From assembly GCF_000421625.1 (NCBI RefSeq), contig NZ_ATXJ01000006.1:42571-106570 (forward strand): a stretch of DNA of 64,000 nucleotides, written 5' to 3'. The translations under genes were made by a program, and so were the position numbers. Position 1 is the stretch's first letter. Each line of letters starts with the position of its first letter. Positions 8,317 through 17,061 of this stretch are shown one piece after another. The stretch comes from Thermus islandicus DSM 21543. Its GTDB lineage: Bacteria > Deinococcota > Deinococci > Deinococcales > Thermaceae. The notes beneath the pieces are model-generated. The model worked only from the letters and a program-made list of their open reading frames with translations. It ran no database searches and was not told the origin of the DNA.

Positions 8317-8768
8317 ACCAACCTCCTGTAGCCCCGCCGGAAGTAGACCAGAGGAGGGGCCTCCTCGCCAAGCTCCACCGCCTCCACCCGGCCCACCACG
8401 AGCCGGTGATCCCCCCCGGGATAGAGGGCTTCCAGGCGGCAACGGAGGACGGCCAAGGCCCCCGGGACCGCCCCCCCTACCAGACCGATCCCCTCCTTGG
8501 GCCTTCCGGCGAAGTGCTCGGAAACCGCCTCCTGCCCCTCCCGCAAGAAGCTCACGCTGAAGGCCCGGCTCGCCTCCACCACGGGAAGGAGCCTCGCCCC
8601 CTCGGCGATGCCCAAGGCGACCAAAGGGGGCTCGAGGCTCAGGGACATGAAGGCGGTAGCGGTCATGCCCCGCTCCTCCTCCCCATGCCGGGCGGAGACC
8701 ACGGTAACCCCCGCGGCCAGGCGGGAAAGGGCCTCCTTAAAGGCCCCCTTCAGGGCCTCCTGGGTCAC
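8304..8768 (-). CDS. hpaC: Flavin reductase component of 4-hydroxyphenylacetate 3-monooxygenase
   Basis: 154 residues of the flavin reductase (FMN-binding split barrel) family. The opening FKEALSRLAAGVTVVSA and the GMTATAFMSLSLEPPLVALGI stretch are the HpaC/ActVB hallmarks for flavin and NADH binding, and GGDHRLVVGRVEAVEL closes the barrel. It supplies reduced FAD to HpaB. The gene overlaps the hpaB stop by 4 bp and hpaD by 13 bp, consistent with coupled synthesis of a two-component monooxygenase. Confidence 0.92.
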   Translation of the reverse strand: MTQEALKGAFKEALSRLAAGVTVVSARHGEEERGMTATAFMSLSLEPPLVALGIAEGARLLPVVEASRAFSVSFLREGQEAVSEHFAGRPKEGIGLVGGAVPGALAVLRCRLEALYPGGDHRLVVGRVEAVELGEEAPPLVYFRRGYRRLVWPS

Positions 8769-10216
8769 GCCCGCACCTCCTCAAAAACCTTTAGGCTTTC
8801 CTGCAGGAATTCCCGGATGCGGGCCTTGTAGGGCTCCTTGTCGTAGACGTTGAAGAGGGTCTGGTACATGCGCACAGGGTCGCCGAAGAAGAAGCGCTCG
8901 TAAAGCTCCTGCCTTGCCCCAAACCCCGAGAGGGTCATGTCCCAGGCCAGGCGGAAAAGGGCGACCCGCTCCCTGGCCTCGAGGGTAGCCCCCTGGAGGA
9001 ACTTCTCCAGGAAAGGGGCCAAAGGACCCTTGAAGTCCCGCTCCGAGGGGAGGGTGATGAGGCCGCTGGCCCCGATCTGCTCCACGATCTCCCGGATCCT
9101 GGGATAAAGCCTGGGGTACAGGTTCCGAGCCCCGTCCAAAGCGGCGCGGTCGGGCACAAGGAGGCCGTAGGCGTTCTCCTTAGCCTCCTCCTCGGCCCGG
9201 GTCCAGAAGGCCCGCATGGCCTCCAGGTAGACGATGATCTCGGCGATCTTTTCCTGGACGTGGCCGTAGGCATCGGCCCCGATCCCCTCGGCCATCAAGG
9301 CGGCCACCCCGAGGAAGGCCTCCGTCTTGGCCGTTTTGAGGGCCACCACCTGGTGGGCCATGTGGTTCAGGGCCCCGGTGGCCGCATAGGCGTTGTTGCA
9401 AAGCTCCACACTCCCTAGGATGAAGACCCGCTCCCAGGGGACCAGCACATCGTCAAAGACCACCAGGCAGTCCATCTCCTCGAGGCGGCTGGAGAGGGGG
9501 TAGTCAAAGGGGCTTTCCCCGCCCACCAGGGCCTCGCGGCAGACGAAGTGGAGGCCCGGGGTAGAGGTGGGCAGGGCGAAGGCCACGGCGTAGCGCTGGC
9601 TCTCAGGCCCCTCCTTGAGAAGGGTGGAGGGGAAGATGAGGACCTCATCCGCCAAGGGGAAGGTGGCGGTCATCCTGGCCCCCCGAACCACGATGCCCTT
9701 CTCCGTCTGCCGCACCACCCCCACGGGGATGTAGGGGTCGGGCTGGCCCGCGGGGGGCCTGGCCCGGTTCACCTGGGGATTGGTGAGGGCGTGGGTGGTG
9801 GCCAGGTCCCGGTCCCGAAGGTAGCGGTAGTAGGCCCGCACATTCTCGGCAAACTCCCCGAAGAAGTCGGCGCTGGCCGCATAGGCCATGACCACGGCGT
9901 TGAGGTAATCGGGGCTTCGGCCCATCATCCCCAGGTTTTGGTCGGCCCAACGCTTGTAGGCCTGTCCCCGCCGCTTCAGGTCCTCCTTGGTCTTAGGGAT
10001 GAGGAAGCTCATCCCGTGCCGCTTCCCCTCCTCCTCGTAGGTGAGGACCTCCCGGTGGCGGGGGTCGTGCTGCAGATCGTAAAGGGCCGCCATGGTGCGC
10101 ACGATGCCCCGGAAGACCGGGTGGGTGGTGGGGTCCGCCACCTTCTCCCCCTTGTACCAAAGGTTAGGGGGGTTCTCCCGAAGGGCTTCCAGGTACTCCG
10201 CTCCTGTCCTTGCCAT
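8765..10216 (-). CDS. hpaB: 4-hydroxyphenylacetate 3-monooxygenase, oxygenase component
   Basis: 483 residues, the length of the structurally known Thermus HpaB. The N-terminal RTGAEYLEALRENPPNLWYKG and the HALTNPQVNRARPP segment with its flavin-binding region are diagnostic, as is FDDVLVPWERVF in the middle domain. It hydroxylates 4-hydroxyphenylacetate to 3,4-dihydroxyphenylacetate using FADH2 from HpaC and oxygen. A ribosome site (GAGGGAAGCG) precedes ATG at 10216. hpaE ends 12 bp upstream and hpaC overlaps its stop by 4 bp. Confidence 0.95.
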   Translation of the reverse strand: MARTGAEYLEALRENPPNLWYKGEKVADPTTHPVFRGIVRTMAALYDLQHDPRHREVLTYEEEGKRHGMSFLIPKTKEDLKRRGQAYKRWADQNLGMMGRSPDYLNAVVMAYAASADFFGEFAENVRAYYRYLRDRDLATTHALTNPQVNRARPPAGQPDPYIPVGVVRQTEKGIVVRGARMTATFPLADEVLIFPSTLLKEGPESQRYAVAFALPTSTPGLHFVCREALVGGESPFDYPLSSRLEEMDCLVVFDDVLVPWERVFILGSVELCNNAYAATGALNHMAHQVVALKTAKTEAFLGVAALMAEGIGADAYGHVQEKIAEIIVYLEAMRAFWTRAEEEAKENAYGLLVPDRAALDGARNLYPRLYPRIREIVEQIGASGLITLPSERDFKGPLAPFLEKFLQGATLEARERVALFRLAWDMTLSGFGARQELYERFFFGDPVRMYQTLFNVYDKEPYKARIREFLQESLKVFEEVRA

Positions 10217-10228
10217 ACGCTTCCCTCC

Positions 10229-11776
10229 TCAGCGCCCGAACTTGGGCACATGGGGCGGCCTCAGGGGTAGCCCCACGCTTTTGAGATCGGTATAGAACTC
10301 CAGGGCGTAAACGCCCCCTTCCCGGCGATCGCCGCTCTGCTTTACCCCGCCAAAAGGGGTGGGCAGGTGGCGCACATTGTGGCTGTTCAGGTAGACGAGC
10401 CCAGCCTCCAGCTCCAGGGCCAGGCGGTGGGCCCGCTCCAGGTCTCGGGTGAACACGTAGGCGGCGAGGCCATACTTGGTGTCGTTGGCCTTCCTCAGGG
10501 CGTCCTCCTCGTCCTTAAAGGGAATGGCCAGCAAGACCGGCCCAAAGATCTCCTCCTGGGCAATGCGCATGGAGTTCTCCCCCAGGAAGAGGGTGGGCTC
10601 CAGGTAGTTGCCCCGGGAAAGGTCCTCCCCCCGGAAGGAGGTCTCCGCCTTCCTTCCCCCCACCAGGAGCCTGGCCCCCTCCTCGAGGCCGATCCGGATA
10701 TAGTTCAGGACGCGCTCCAGGTGCTCGGGATGGATGAGGGGGCCTACCTCGGTCTCAGGGTCTAGGGGATGCCCCACCCGGATCCGCCGGGCCCGCTCGG
10801 CCACCCGGCCCACGAACTCCTCAAAAATCGTCTCCTCCACCAGGAGCCGGGAGTTGGCTGTGCAGCGCTCCCCGTTGAAGGAGTAGATCTGGAAGACCAC
10901 CGCGTCCAAGGCCCGCTCAAGGTCCGCATCGGCGAAGACCAAGGCCGGGCTCTTCCCCCCGAGCTCCAAGGAGAGCCGCTTCAAGTGGAGGGCGGCGTTG
11001 CGCATCACCACCTTTCCCGTTTCCGTTTCGCCGGTAAGGGTGATCAGGGGAACCAGGGGATGGGCCACCAAGGCGGCCCCGGCCTCCTCCCCGTAGCCCT
11101 GGACCAGGTTGAACACCCCAGGGGGCAGGTCAGCCTCCTGCAGGATCTCCGCCAAGAGGCTGGCGGTCAGGGGGCTCCACTCGGCGGGCTTCAAGACCAC
11201 GGTGTTGCCGAAGGCCAAGGCCGGGGCGATGCGCCAGGTGGCGAGCATCAAAGGGGCGTTCCAAGGGGTGATGATGCCCACCGGACCCACCGGCACCCGC
11301 ACGGCGTAGTAGAGCCAGTCGCGGTCCACAGGGTAGGTGCGGTCCTCCATGGCGTGCTCGGCGTACTCGGCGTAGAAGGCGAAGTTCTCCGCCGCACGGG
11401 CCACCTGGGCACGCACGATCCTAAGGACCTGGCCCGCATCCAGGCACTCCAAGACCGCGAGGTCATCGGCCCGCTTTTCCAGAAGCTCCGCGATGCGCAG
11501 GAGGTACCGCTTCCGCTCCCGGGCCGGCGTGCGGCTCCAGCGGGCGAAGGCCCGGTGGGCCGCCTGGGCTGCCCGGTCCACCTCGGCCGCCCCACCCCGG
11601 GCCGCGAAGCCCAGGACTTGGTTGTTGGAGGGGTCTAGGGTGGGAAAGGTGGCCCCGTCCTCAGAGGGAACAAAGGCCCCGTCAATAAAGTGCAGCGCCG
11701 GCCTCGAGGCCGCCTCCTTGCGGAGCGCCTCAATCCTTTCCCAAGGGATACCCGCCACCTGGTCTGCGTACCTCAT
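10229..11776 (-). CDS. hpaE: 5-carboxymethyl-2-hydroxymuconate-6-semialdehyde dehydrogenase
   Basis: 515-residue aldehyde dehydrogenase. It has the active-site glutamate region SLELGGKSPALVF, the catalytic cysteine in FNGERCTANSR and the NAD-binding TGETETGKVV. Sequence alone places it in the HpaE/betaine aldehyde dehydrogenase branch. The position between hpaG and hpaB makes 5-carboxymethyl-2-hydroxymuconate semialdehyde (the HpaD product) the likely substrate, oxidised with NAD. The start overlaps the hpaG stop by 4 bp. Confidence 0.92.
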   Translation of the reverse strand: MRYADQVAGIPWERIEALRKEAASRPALHFIDGAFVPSEDGATFPTLDPSNNQVLGFAARGGAAEVDRAAQAAHRAFARWSRTPARERKRYLLRIAELLEKRADDLAVLECLDAGQVLRIVRAQVARAAENFAFYAEYAEHAMEDRTYPVDRDWLYYAVRVPVGPVGIITPWNAPLMLATWRIAPALAFGNTVVLKPAEWSPLTASLLAEILQEADLPPGVFNLVQGYGEEAGAALVAHPLVPLITLTGETETGKVVMRNAALHLKRLSLELGGKSPALVFADADLERALDAVVFQIYSFNGERCTANSRLLVEETIFEEFVGRVAERARRIRVGHPLDPETEVGPLIHPEHLERVLNYIRIGLEEGARLLVGGRKAETSFRGEDLSRGNYLEPTLFLGENSMRIAQEEIFGPVLLAIPFKDEEDALRKANDTKYGLAAYVFTRDLERAHRLALELEAGLVYLNSHNVRHLPTPFGGVKQSGDRREGGVYALEFYTDLKSVGLPLRPPHVPKFGR

Positions 11777-12513
11777 GCCTCCTCCTCTATGGGGTTCTCC
11801 AAAGCCCCAAGCCCCTGGATCTCCAGCCGCATCACGTCCCCCGGCCGCACCCGGCTGATCCCCTTAGGGGTGCCGGTGAGGAGGACATCGTAGGGCTCCA
11901 GGGTCATGAACTCGGAGATGAACTCCAAGAGCTCCGCCACGCTGTAGAGCATCCTCGAGGTATGCCCCTCCTGGCGAAGCTCGCCGTTGACGTAGGCCCG
12001 CATCCAAAGGTCCTGGGGGTCTTGCACCTCCTCCACCACCAAAAAGGGCCCCAGGGGAAGGAAGGTGTCCCGGCCCTTGGCCCGGATGGGGGGGCGGAAG
12101 GTGTTCCGCACGTAGTCCCGGGCCACCAGGTCATTGGCAATGGTGTAGCCCAGGACGTAGTCCAGAGCGTCCTTAGCCCGGACCCGCTTCATGGGGCGGC
12201 CCACCACCACGGCCAGCTCCACCTCGTAGTGGACGAACTCCACCCCCTTGGGGTAAAGCACCACCCCCTTGTGGGGGAGGAGGCTGGTGTTGGGCTTCCA
12301 GAAAAGGGCGGGCTCCTCTGGCCGGGAAAGGCCGAGCTCTTCGGCGTGGTCGGGGTAGTTGAGGGCTACGCCCAAGACCTTCCCCGGCTCAAAGGGCAGA
12401 AGCCAGGTGACGGCCTCGGGGTCGTGGGCCTCCCCCGCCTCGTCCAGGAGGAGACCCTCCCGAAAGACCCCTCGGTGGAGGCGGCCGCGATGGAGGAAGC
12501 GGCAGAGCTTCAC
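11773..12513 (-). CDS. hpaG: HpaG-type fumarylacetoacetate-hydrolase-fold isomerase/decarboxylase
   Basis: 246 residues, one FAH domain. The metal-binding ExE lies in HYEVELAVVVGRPM and the conserved core in RPPIRAKGRDTFLPLGPF, followed by VLLTGTPKGISRV near the C-terminus. HpaG decarboxylates 5-oxo-pent-3-ene-1,2,5-tricarboxylate and isomerises the product. The enterobacterial enzyme is a tandem duplication of about 430 residues, while here a single domain is present, as in HpaG1 or HpaG2 subunits. Whether one chain does both steps cannot be told from sequence. It overlaps hpaE and the aldolase gene by 4 bp each. Confidence 0.87.
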   Translation of the reverse strand: MKLCRFLHRGRLHRGVFREGLLLDEAGEAHDPEAVTWLLPFEPGKVLGVALNYPDHAEELGLSRPEEPALFWKPNTSLLPHKGVVLYPKGVEFVHYEVELAVVVGRPMKRVRAKDALDYVLGYTIANDLVARDYVRNTFRPPIRAKGRDTFLPLGPFLVVEEVQDPQDLWMRAYVNGELRQEGHTSRMLYSVAELLEFISEFMTLEPYDVLLTGTPKGISRVRPGDVMRLEIQGLGALENPIEEEA

Positions 12514-13400
12514 CCCTCACCTCCCAAAAGCCCGTAGCGGAGGGCCATGGCCCGGAGGCGCTCCTCCACCTCGGGGCGGGTGGGCCCAAGGGGAGGCCGC
12601 CACTCCTTCTCACAAAGCCCCATCCAGGAAAGGACGGTCTTCAGGGGGATGGGGTTCGTATCCCAGAAGATGGCCTCGTTGGCCTCCAAAAGGTGGAAGT
12701 GGAGCTCCCTTGCCCCCGGGAAATCCCCGTCCAAGGCCCTCTGGCAAAGCTCTGCTACCTCCTTGGGCAGCCAGTTGGCCGTGGCGGCGATGGTCCCCAC
12801 CGCCCCCAGGCTCATCATGGGGAGGGTGAGGCTTTCCAGCCCGCAGAAGACAAGGAAGTCCCGCCCCGCCTCCTGTAAGAGGTGGGAAACGTACTCCAGG
12901 TCCTTGGAGGAGTGCTTGAGCCCGACGATATGGGGAAAGTCCCGCCGGAGGCGGGCCACGGTCTTGGGGGCGATCTCCACCCCGGAGCGGCCCGGGATGT
13001 TGTAGATGAGGAGGGGGAAGTCGGGGACCGCCCTGGCCACCTCGGCAAAGTAGTGGTAAAGCCCCTCCTGGTTGGGCTTCACGTAGTAGGGGACGATCAC
13101 CATAGCCCCTTGGGCCCCGGCCTCCCTGGCGAAGCGCGTGAGCTCCAGGGTCTCCTCGAGGCGAAGCGCCCCCGTGCCCGGGATCACGGGCACCCTTCCC
13201 GCCACCTGGTCTAGGACCACCTCTATGGCGCGCTTTCTCTCCTCCAGGGTCTGGGTGCCGGGCTCGCCGGTGGTGCCCCCCACGCTTACGCCGTGGGAGC
13301 CCCCCTGCACGACCCGCTCCACAAGCCGCCTCAGGGCCGCCTCGTCCAGCCTGCCCTGGCGGAAGGGGGTGGGTAAAGGTGGTATGGACCCGCGGAACAT
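12510..13400 (-). CDS. DapA-family class I aldolase in the hpa operon (probable 2,4-dihydroxyhept-2-enedioate aldolase role)
   Basis: 296 residues from ATG 13400, which follows GGAGGAAAGGAG closely. It has the dihydrodipicolinate synthase fold features: GGTTGEPGT near residue 41, Y133 and R138 in YNIPGRSG, and the Schiff-base K162 in IVGLKHSSKD. As the first gene of the hpa operon, it probably replaces the unrelated metal-dependent HpaI, cleaving 4-hydroxy-2-oxoheptanedioate to pyruvate and succinate semialdehyde. True lysine biosynthesis is less likely given the context. The function is inferred. Confidence 0.75.
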   Translation of the reverse strand: MFRGSIPPLPTPFRQGRLDEAALRRLVERVVQGGSHGVSVGGTTGEPGTQTLEERKRAIEVVLDQVAGRVPVIPGTGALRLEETLELTRFAREAGAQGAMVIVPYYVKPNQEGLYHYFAEVARAVPDFPLLIYNIPGRSGVEIAPKTVARLRRDFPHIVGLKHSSKDLEYVSHLLQEAGRDFLVFCGLESLTLPMMSLGAVGTIAATANWLPKEVAELCQRALDGDFPGARELHFHLLEANEAIFWDTNPIPLKTVLSWMGLCEKEWRPPLGPTRPEVEERLRAMALRYGLLGGEG

Positions 13401-13547
13401 GCTTCTCCTTTCCTCCCCCAGGATGGAGGGGGGTGCGGGGAGGGACAATTGGTGTCTAGTTGCAAATTTCTAGCTTCCATTATCTTTTTCTACAAGATTT
13501 TCCCCCCTTTCCTCGGCCACAGCGGCAGGGTATAGTGGAAATACCCT
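13401..13547. promoter_or_regulatory. Divergent control region of the hpa operon and the PucR-type regulator
   Basis: This 147-bp gap is the most A+T-rich stretch of the left half. It contains a small dyad (GACA-ATTGG-TGTC, around 13443-13455), a repeated TCTAG, and A+T-rich bases to about 13510. TATAGT at 13531-13536 is a good -10 for the regulator, placing its RNA start only about 4 bases before ATG 13548. On the minus strand TTGTAG-N17-TAGAAA is a weak hpa promoter candidate. The arrangement suggests control by the divergent regulator. Confidence 0.5.
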
Positions 13548-14921
13548 ATGTGGTCCCATGAATTTGGGGAAAACACCATAGGCTTCTCCGCTCTCTGCCA
13601 GGGCCTCGGCCTCCAGGTCCTGGTCCCCTCGGAACGCCCCGCCCTTTACCTCCTCCCCGAGCCTAGGCCTCTCTTACCCCCGGAGGGGGCCCTTCTCCTC
13701 TTCCGCCCCGAGGGGAGCCTCTACCGCTACCGGACCGCCGCAGGCTTCCTCCTCCCCGAACCCGACCCCGAGGTGCGGGCCTTCGCCGAAGCGGAAGGCC
13801 TGGGCCTCGCCCTTTACCCTCCGTGGCTGAGGGCCGAGGAGTTGGAAAGGGCCCTTACCCTCCGCCTCTTCGCCTTGGGTCCAGGGATGGCCCTAGCGGG
13901 GCTTCTGGACCTTCTCCTGAAGCTTCCGGAGAGGCCCCTCCTTGAGGTCCTCCATCAGGCCACGGGCCTCGCCCTGGCCCGGGTAGCCCCTTGGGGAGAG
14001 GTGTTGGGCTTTGCCGGAGTGGTGCCTCCGGAGCACCCCAGGGAGCCAGGGGAGGGAAAGGGGTACCTGGCCCTCGAGGCGGGGGAAGGCGTCCTCGTGG
14101 CCTACGGGGAGGAGGGCCGCTTTAAAAGGGCCCGGGGAATCTTGGAGGTGGCCACCCGCCTCCTCCGGGTGCGGGCTTTGGAGCGGAGTCTGGAAAGAAT
14201 GCAGGAGGAGTCCCTGGGCGGGGCCCTCCTGGAGGCCCTGGTCCTGGGGGAGGCCGAACCGGAGCGGCTTTTTGCCTTTGGGTTCACCGAGGGAGTGGAG
14301 TGGGTCCTCGCCCTTTTGGAGCCGCCCTCTGTCCTGGGCCGCCACCGCCTGGCGGAGGAAAGGCGGCGGGAGGCCACCCTGGAGCTTCGGCGCCGCTCGG
14401 GAGCCTTCCTGGACCGCCTGGGGGTGCCCTACCTCCTTGCGGTCCGGGGCAACCGGGTCGTCGCCATGTGGCAGGTCCATAGCCCCAAGAGGGAGGCAGA
14501 CGCCCTCCTCCAGGCCCTGCCCCCGGGAAGCCGCCTGGGCTACTCGGCGGTGCACACGGGGGGGGAGGTGCAACAGGCCTACCGGGAGGCCCTCATCGCC
14601 CTCAAGGCGGCCAGGCCCGGGGAGGCCCTCTCCTTCACGGGACTGGACCCCGTGGCCTTCGTGCTCCTGCAGCAGTCCCCCGAGGACCTGAAGGCCCTGG
14701 TGGAGCGCTACCTGCCCCTCGCCCCCAAGCTTCTGAAGACCCTCGAGGCCTACCTGGAGGCCCGCACCCTGGAGGAGGCTGCGGAGAAGCTCCACATCCA
14801 CCCGAATACCCTTCGCTACCGCCTAAAGCGCATTGAGGAGGGGATAGGCCCCCTCTCCCGCCCCGAGACCCTGGCCCGGGTCCACCTGGCCCTTAGGGCG
14901 CGGGACCTCCTCCTGGGCTAA
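13548..14921 (+). CDS. PucR/CdaR-family transcriptional regulator, probable hpa operon regulator
   Basis: 457 residues. The N-terminal half is the divergent sensor (PucR-like) region, the middle is GGDEF-like in the manner of CdaR proteins, and the C-terminal residues about 400-457 form the family helix-turn-helix: TLEEAAEKLHIHPNTLRYRL followed by KRIEE. PucR/CdaR proteins mostly activate nearby catabolic genes. It is transcribed away from the hpa aldolase gene with a shared 147-bp control region, so local regulation is the simplest reading. The effector is unknown. No strong ribosome site is seen, and the message is probably nearly leaderless. Confidence 0.82.
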   Translation: MWSHEFGENTIGFSALCQGLGLQVLVPSERPALYLLPEPRPLLPPEGALLLFRPEGSLYRYRTAAGFLLPEPDPEVRAFAEAEGLGLALYPPWLRAEELERALTLRLFALGPGMALAGLLDLLLKLPERPLLEVLHQATGLALARVAPWGEVLGFAGVVPPEHPREPGEGKGYLALEAGEGVLVAYGEEGRFKRARGILEVATRLLRVRALERSLERMQEESLGGALLEALVLGEAEPERLFAFGFTEGVEWVLALLEPPSVLGRHRLAEERRREATLELRRRSGAFLDRLGVPYLLAVRGNRVVAMWQVHSPKREADALLQALPPGSRLGYSAVHTGGEVQQAYREALIALKAARPGEALSFTGLDPVAFVLLQQSPEDLKALVERYLPLAPKLLKTLEAYLEARTLEEAAEKLHIHPNTLRYRLKRIEEGIGPLSRPETLARVHLALRARDLLLG

Positions 14922-14924
14922 AAT
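14919..14924 (+). promoter_or_regulatory. -10 box that includes the stop codon of the upstream gene; leaderless start of the next gene
   Basis: TAAAAT begins with the TAA stop of the PucR-type gene and ends 7 bases before ATG 14932. This spacing puts the RNA start at or next to the A of the start codon. No separate ribosome site is present. Confidence 0.6.
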
Positions 14925-14931
14925 GGAAGCC

Positions 14932-15366
14932 ATGGGAAAACTCCGCGCGCTCACCCTGGCGCTCCTCTTCTTGTTGGGCGGCGGGGGAGGAGCCCAGACC
15001 CTCCTGGAAGCCACCGCCGTGGCCGCCTTGGCCTCGAGCCTGGACCCTGGGGTGCGCCTGCCCGCGGGGAGCTACAAGGCGAAAAGCCCCGAGCCCCTCC
15101 TGGCCCGCTTCCCCGAGGCCCGGGGGTACGCCCTGGAGGCCTTCGTGGCCAAGGGCCTGGCGAGCCGGCTCCACGCCGCCTTCGTCCAGCAGGTTCTCAC
15201 CGCCTTCGCCGCCGCGGGGTACTTCCTGGAAGGCCAGGAGGAAAAGGTGGTGGCGGGGGAGGTGCGGGTGAAATACGTGCTCAAGGACTCCCTAGGAAGG
15301 CCCGCCCTCCTTTTGGTGGTGCGGAAGGGGGACGAGTTGGTGTACGCCTTCGGGAAGCTTAAGTGA
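14932..15366 (+). CDS. Small secreted protein of unknown function
   Basis: 144 residues from the ATG at 14932; the upstream in-frame ATG at 14923 lies on the -10 box and would be unused. Residues 1-22 are a clear signal peptide (KLRALTLALLFLLGGGGGAQ, cleavage after AQ). The mature part of about 120 residues has no cysteine and no motif that I recognise, with alternating strands towards the end (VRVKYVLKDS, LLLVVRKGDELVYAFGK). It is probably periplasmic. It is not clearly linked to the hpa genes. Confidence 0.7.
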   Translation: MGKLRALTLALLFLLGGGGGAQTLLEATAVAALASSLDPGVRLPAGSYKAKSPEPLLARFPEARGYALEAFVAKGLASRLHAAFVQQVLTAFAAAGYFLEGQEEKVVAGEVRVKYVLKDSLGRPALLLVVRKGDELVYAFGKLK

Positions 15367-15405
15367 CTAAATTCACGATTTTCCAGGCTCGTGCCAAAAC
15401 TCTCC

Positions 15406-16971
15406 TCAAAGCTCCACCAGGTCCACCCGCTCCAGCACGGGAAGGGCCCTCAAGGCCTCTAAGACCTCGGGCGCAGGCTTCTGGTCCACGGTGAGGACAA
15501 AAAGGGCCCTCCCCCCGGGCACGTCCCGGCCGAGCTGCATCCCGGCGATGTTCACCCCCGCCTCCCCCAAAAGGGTCCCCACCTGCCCCACCACCCCGGG
15601 GCGGTCGTAGTTCACGCAGACCAGCATGTACCCCTCCGGGATGGCCTCGAGGGCATAGTCGTCCACGCCCACGAGCCTGGGCCTCCCCCCCATGACCACC
15701 CCTCGGGCCCTGCGGGACTCCTGGTCGGTGGTCAGGCGCACCTCCACCAGCCTGGTGTACTCCCCGGCCTCCTCCTGCCGCCAGGTGACAAGCCGGATCC
15801 CCCGGTCCTTGAGCAGGGGTTTGGCGGCCACCAGGTTCACCCCCTCCTGGCCCAAGACCCGGGAAAGGAGGCCCTTGGCCACGGCGCTGGCCACGGGCTC
15901 TGGGTCCTTCTCGTACCGGCCCAGGAACCCTACCTCCAAGACCTCCGGCCGCCCCCGGGTGATCTGGGCCAGGAGCTTGCCCAGGACCTCCCCGAGGGGC
16001 AGGAAGCCCTTCAGGGCCTCGAGGGCCTCGGGGTCAAACCCGGTGTTCAGGGCGTAGGCCAGGTCTCCCTCCAGGGTGCGCACCACCCGCTCCAGGATGG
16101 CCTCCCCCACCCTTTCCTGGGCCTCCACGGTGTTCGCCCCCAGGTGGGCGGTGAGGACGACCCGAGGGTGCTTTAGGAGGGGATGGTCCTTGGGCGGGGG
16201 CTCCACGCTGTAGACGTCCAAGCCGGCGGCGAAAAGGTGGCCCTCCTCCAGGACTTCCAGCAGGGCCTTCTCGTCCACGATCCCCCCCCTTGCCGCGTTC
16301 ACCACCACCGCCCCCCGGGGCAGGAGGTAAAGCTCCCGCCGGCCGATCATCCCCCGGGTCTCCTCGGTGAGGGGGGTGTGCACGGTGAGGAAATGGCTTT
16401 GGCGGAGGAGGTCCTCCAGGTGCTCCAAAAGCTCCACCCCCAGGCTTTCCGCCCGGGTCCTGGGGATGTAGGGATCGTAGGCCAGAACCCGCATCTCAAA
16501 GCCCTTGGCAAACCGGGCCACCTGGCTACCGATCCGGCCCAGGCCCACGATGCCCAGGGTCTTCCCCTTGAGCTCCAGCCCCAAGAACCTGCGGTCCCAC
16601 TCCCCCTGCCGAACCTTGCGGTCGGAGAGGGCAATGCCCCGGGCGGCGGCAAGGAGGAGGCCGAAGGCGAGCTCCGCAGCCGAGCGGGTGTTGGCCTCGG
16701 GGACGTTCACCACCAGGATGCCCAGGCGGCTTGCCGCCTCCAGGTCCACGTTGTCCACCCCTACCCCCCCCCGGCCCACCACCTTAAGCCGCTTTCCCCG
16801 ACGGAGGAGCTCCTCGTCCACCTGGGTGCGGCTCCGGGTGATGAGGGCATCGTAGGCCGGGATGACCTCCAGAAGCTCCTCCCGGCCGATCCCCGGCCGG
16901 TAGTCCAGGAGCACCCCAGGGTATTTCAGGTCCCCAAGCCGCATGTCGTCCGCAACCAGCACCCGCCACAT
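15406..16971 (-). CDS. serA: D-3-phosphoglycerate dehydrogenase
   Basis: 521 residues, the long SerA form. The NAD domain has GLGRIGSQVA, the catalytic Arg/Glu/His set lies in NAARGGIVDEKAL, EVLEEGHLFAAGLDVYS and HPRVVLTAHLGANT, an intervening (ASB) domain covers about residues 310-440, and a C-terminal ACT domain (MLVCVNYDRPGVVGQVGTLL) binds serine for feedback control. It oxidises 3-phosphoglycerate in the first step of serine synthesis. It faces the secreted-protein gene convergently and diverges from degV. Confidence 0.95.
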   Translation of the reverse strand: MWRVLVADDMRLGDLKYPGVLLDYRPGIGREELLEVIPAYDALITRSRTQVDEELLRRGKRLKVVGRGGVGVDNVDLEAASRLGILVVNVPEANTRSAAELAFGLLLAAARGIALSDRKVRQGEWDRRFLGLELKGKTLGIVGLGRIGSQVARFAKGFEMRVLAYDPYIPRTRAESLGVELLEHLEDLLRQSHFLTVHTPLTEETRGMIGRRELYLLPRGAVVVNAARGGIVDEKALLEVLEEGHLFAAGLDVYSVEPPPKDHPLLKHPRVVLTAHLGANTVEAQERVGEAILERVVRTLEGDLAYALNTGFDPEALEALKGFLPLGEVLGKLLAQITRGRPEVLEVGFLGRYEKDPEPVASAVAKGLLSRVLGQEGVNLVAAKPLLKDRGIRLVTWRQEEAGEYTRLVEVRLTTDQESRRARGVVMGGRPRLVGVDDYALEAIPEGYMLVCVNYDRPGVVGQVGTLLGEAGVNIAGMQLGRDVPGGRALFVLTVDQKPAPEVLEALRALPVLERVDLVEL

Positions 16972-17061
16972 ATACCCTTGACCCTAGCACGGGGAAACCC
17001 TTGGGGGCAAGCGCACCCCCCCGGCCCCGCGTGGTATCCTGGGCCGGGCCGAAGGAGGGTT

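Noticed and set aside
16183..17061. N-terminal extension of the DegV frame
   Set aside because: Antisense to serA; DegV homology and a strong ribosome site fix the start at 17062.
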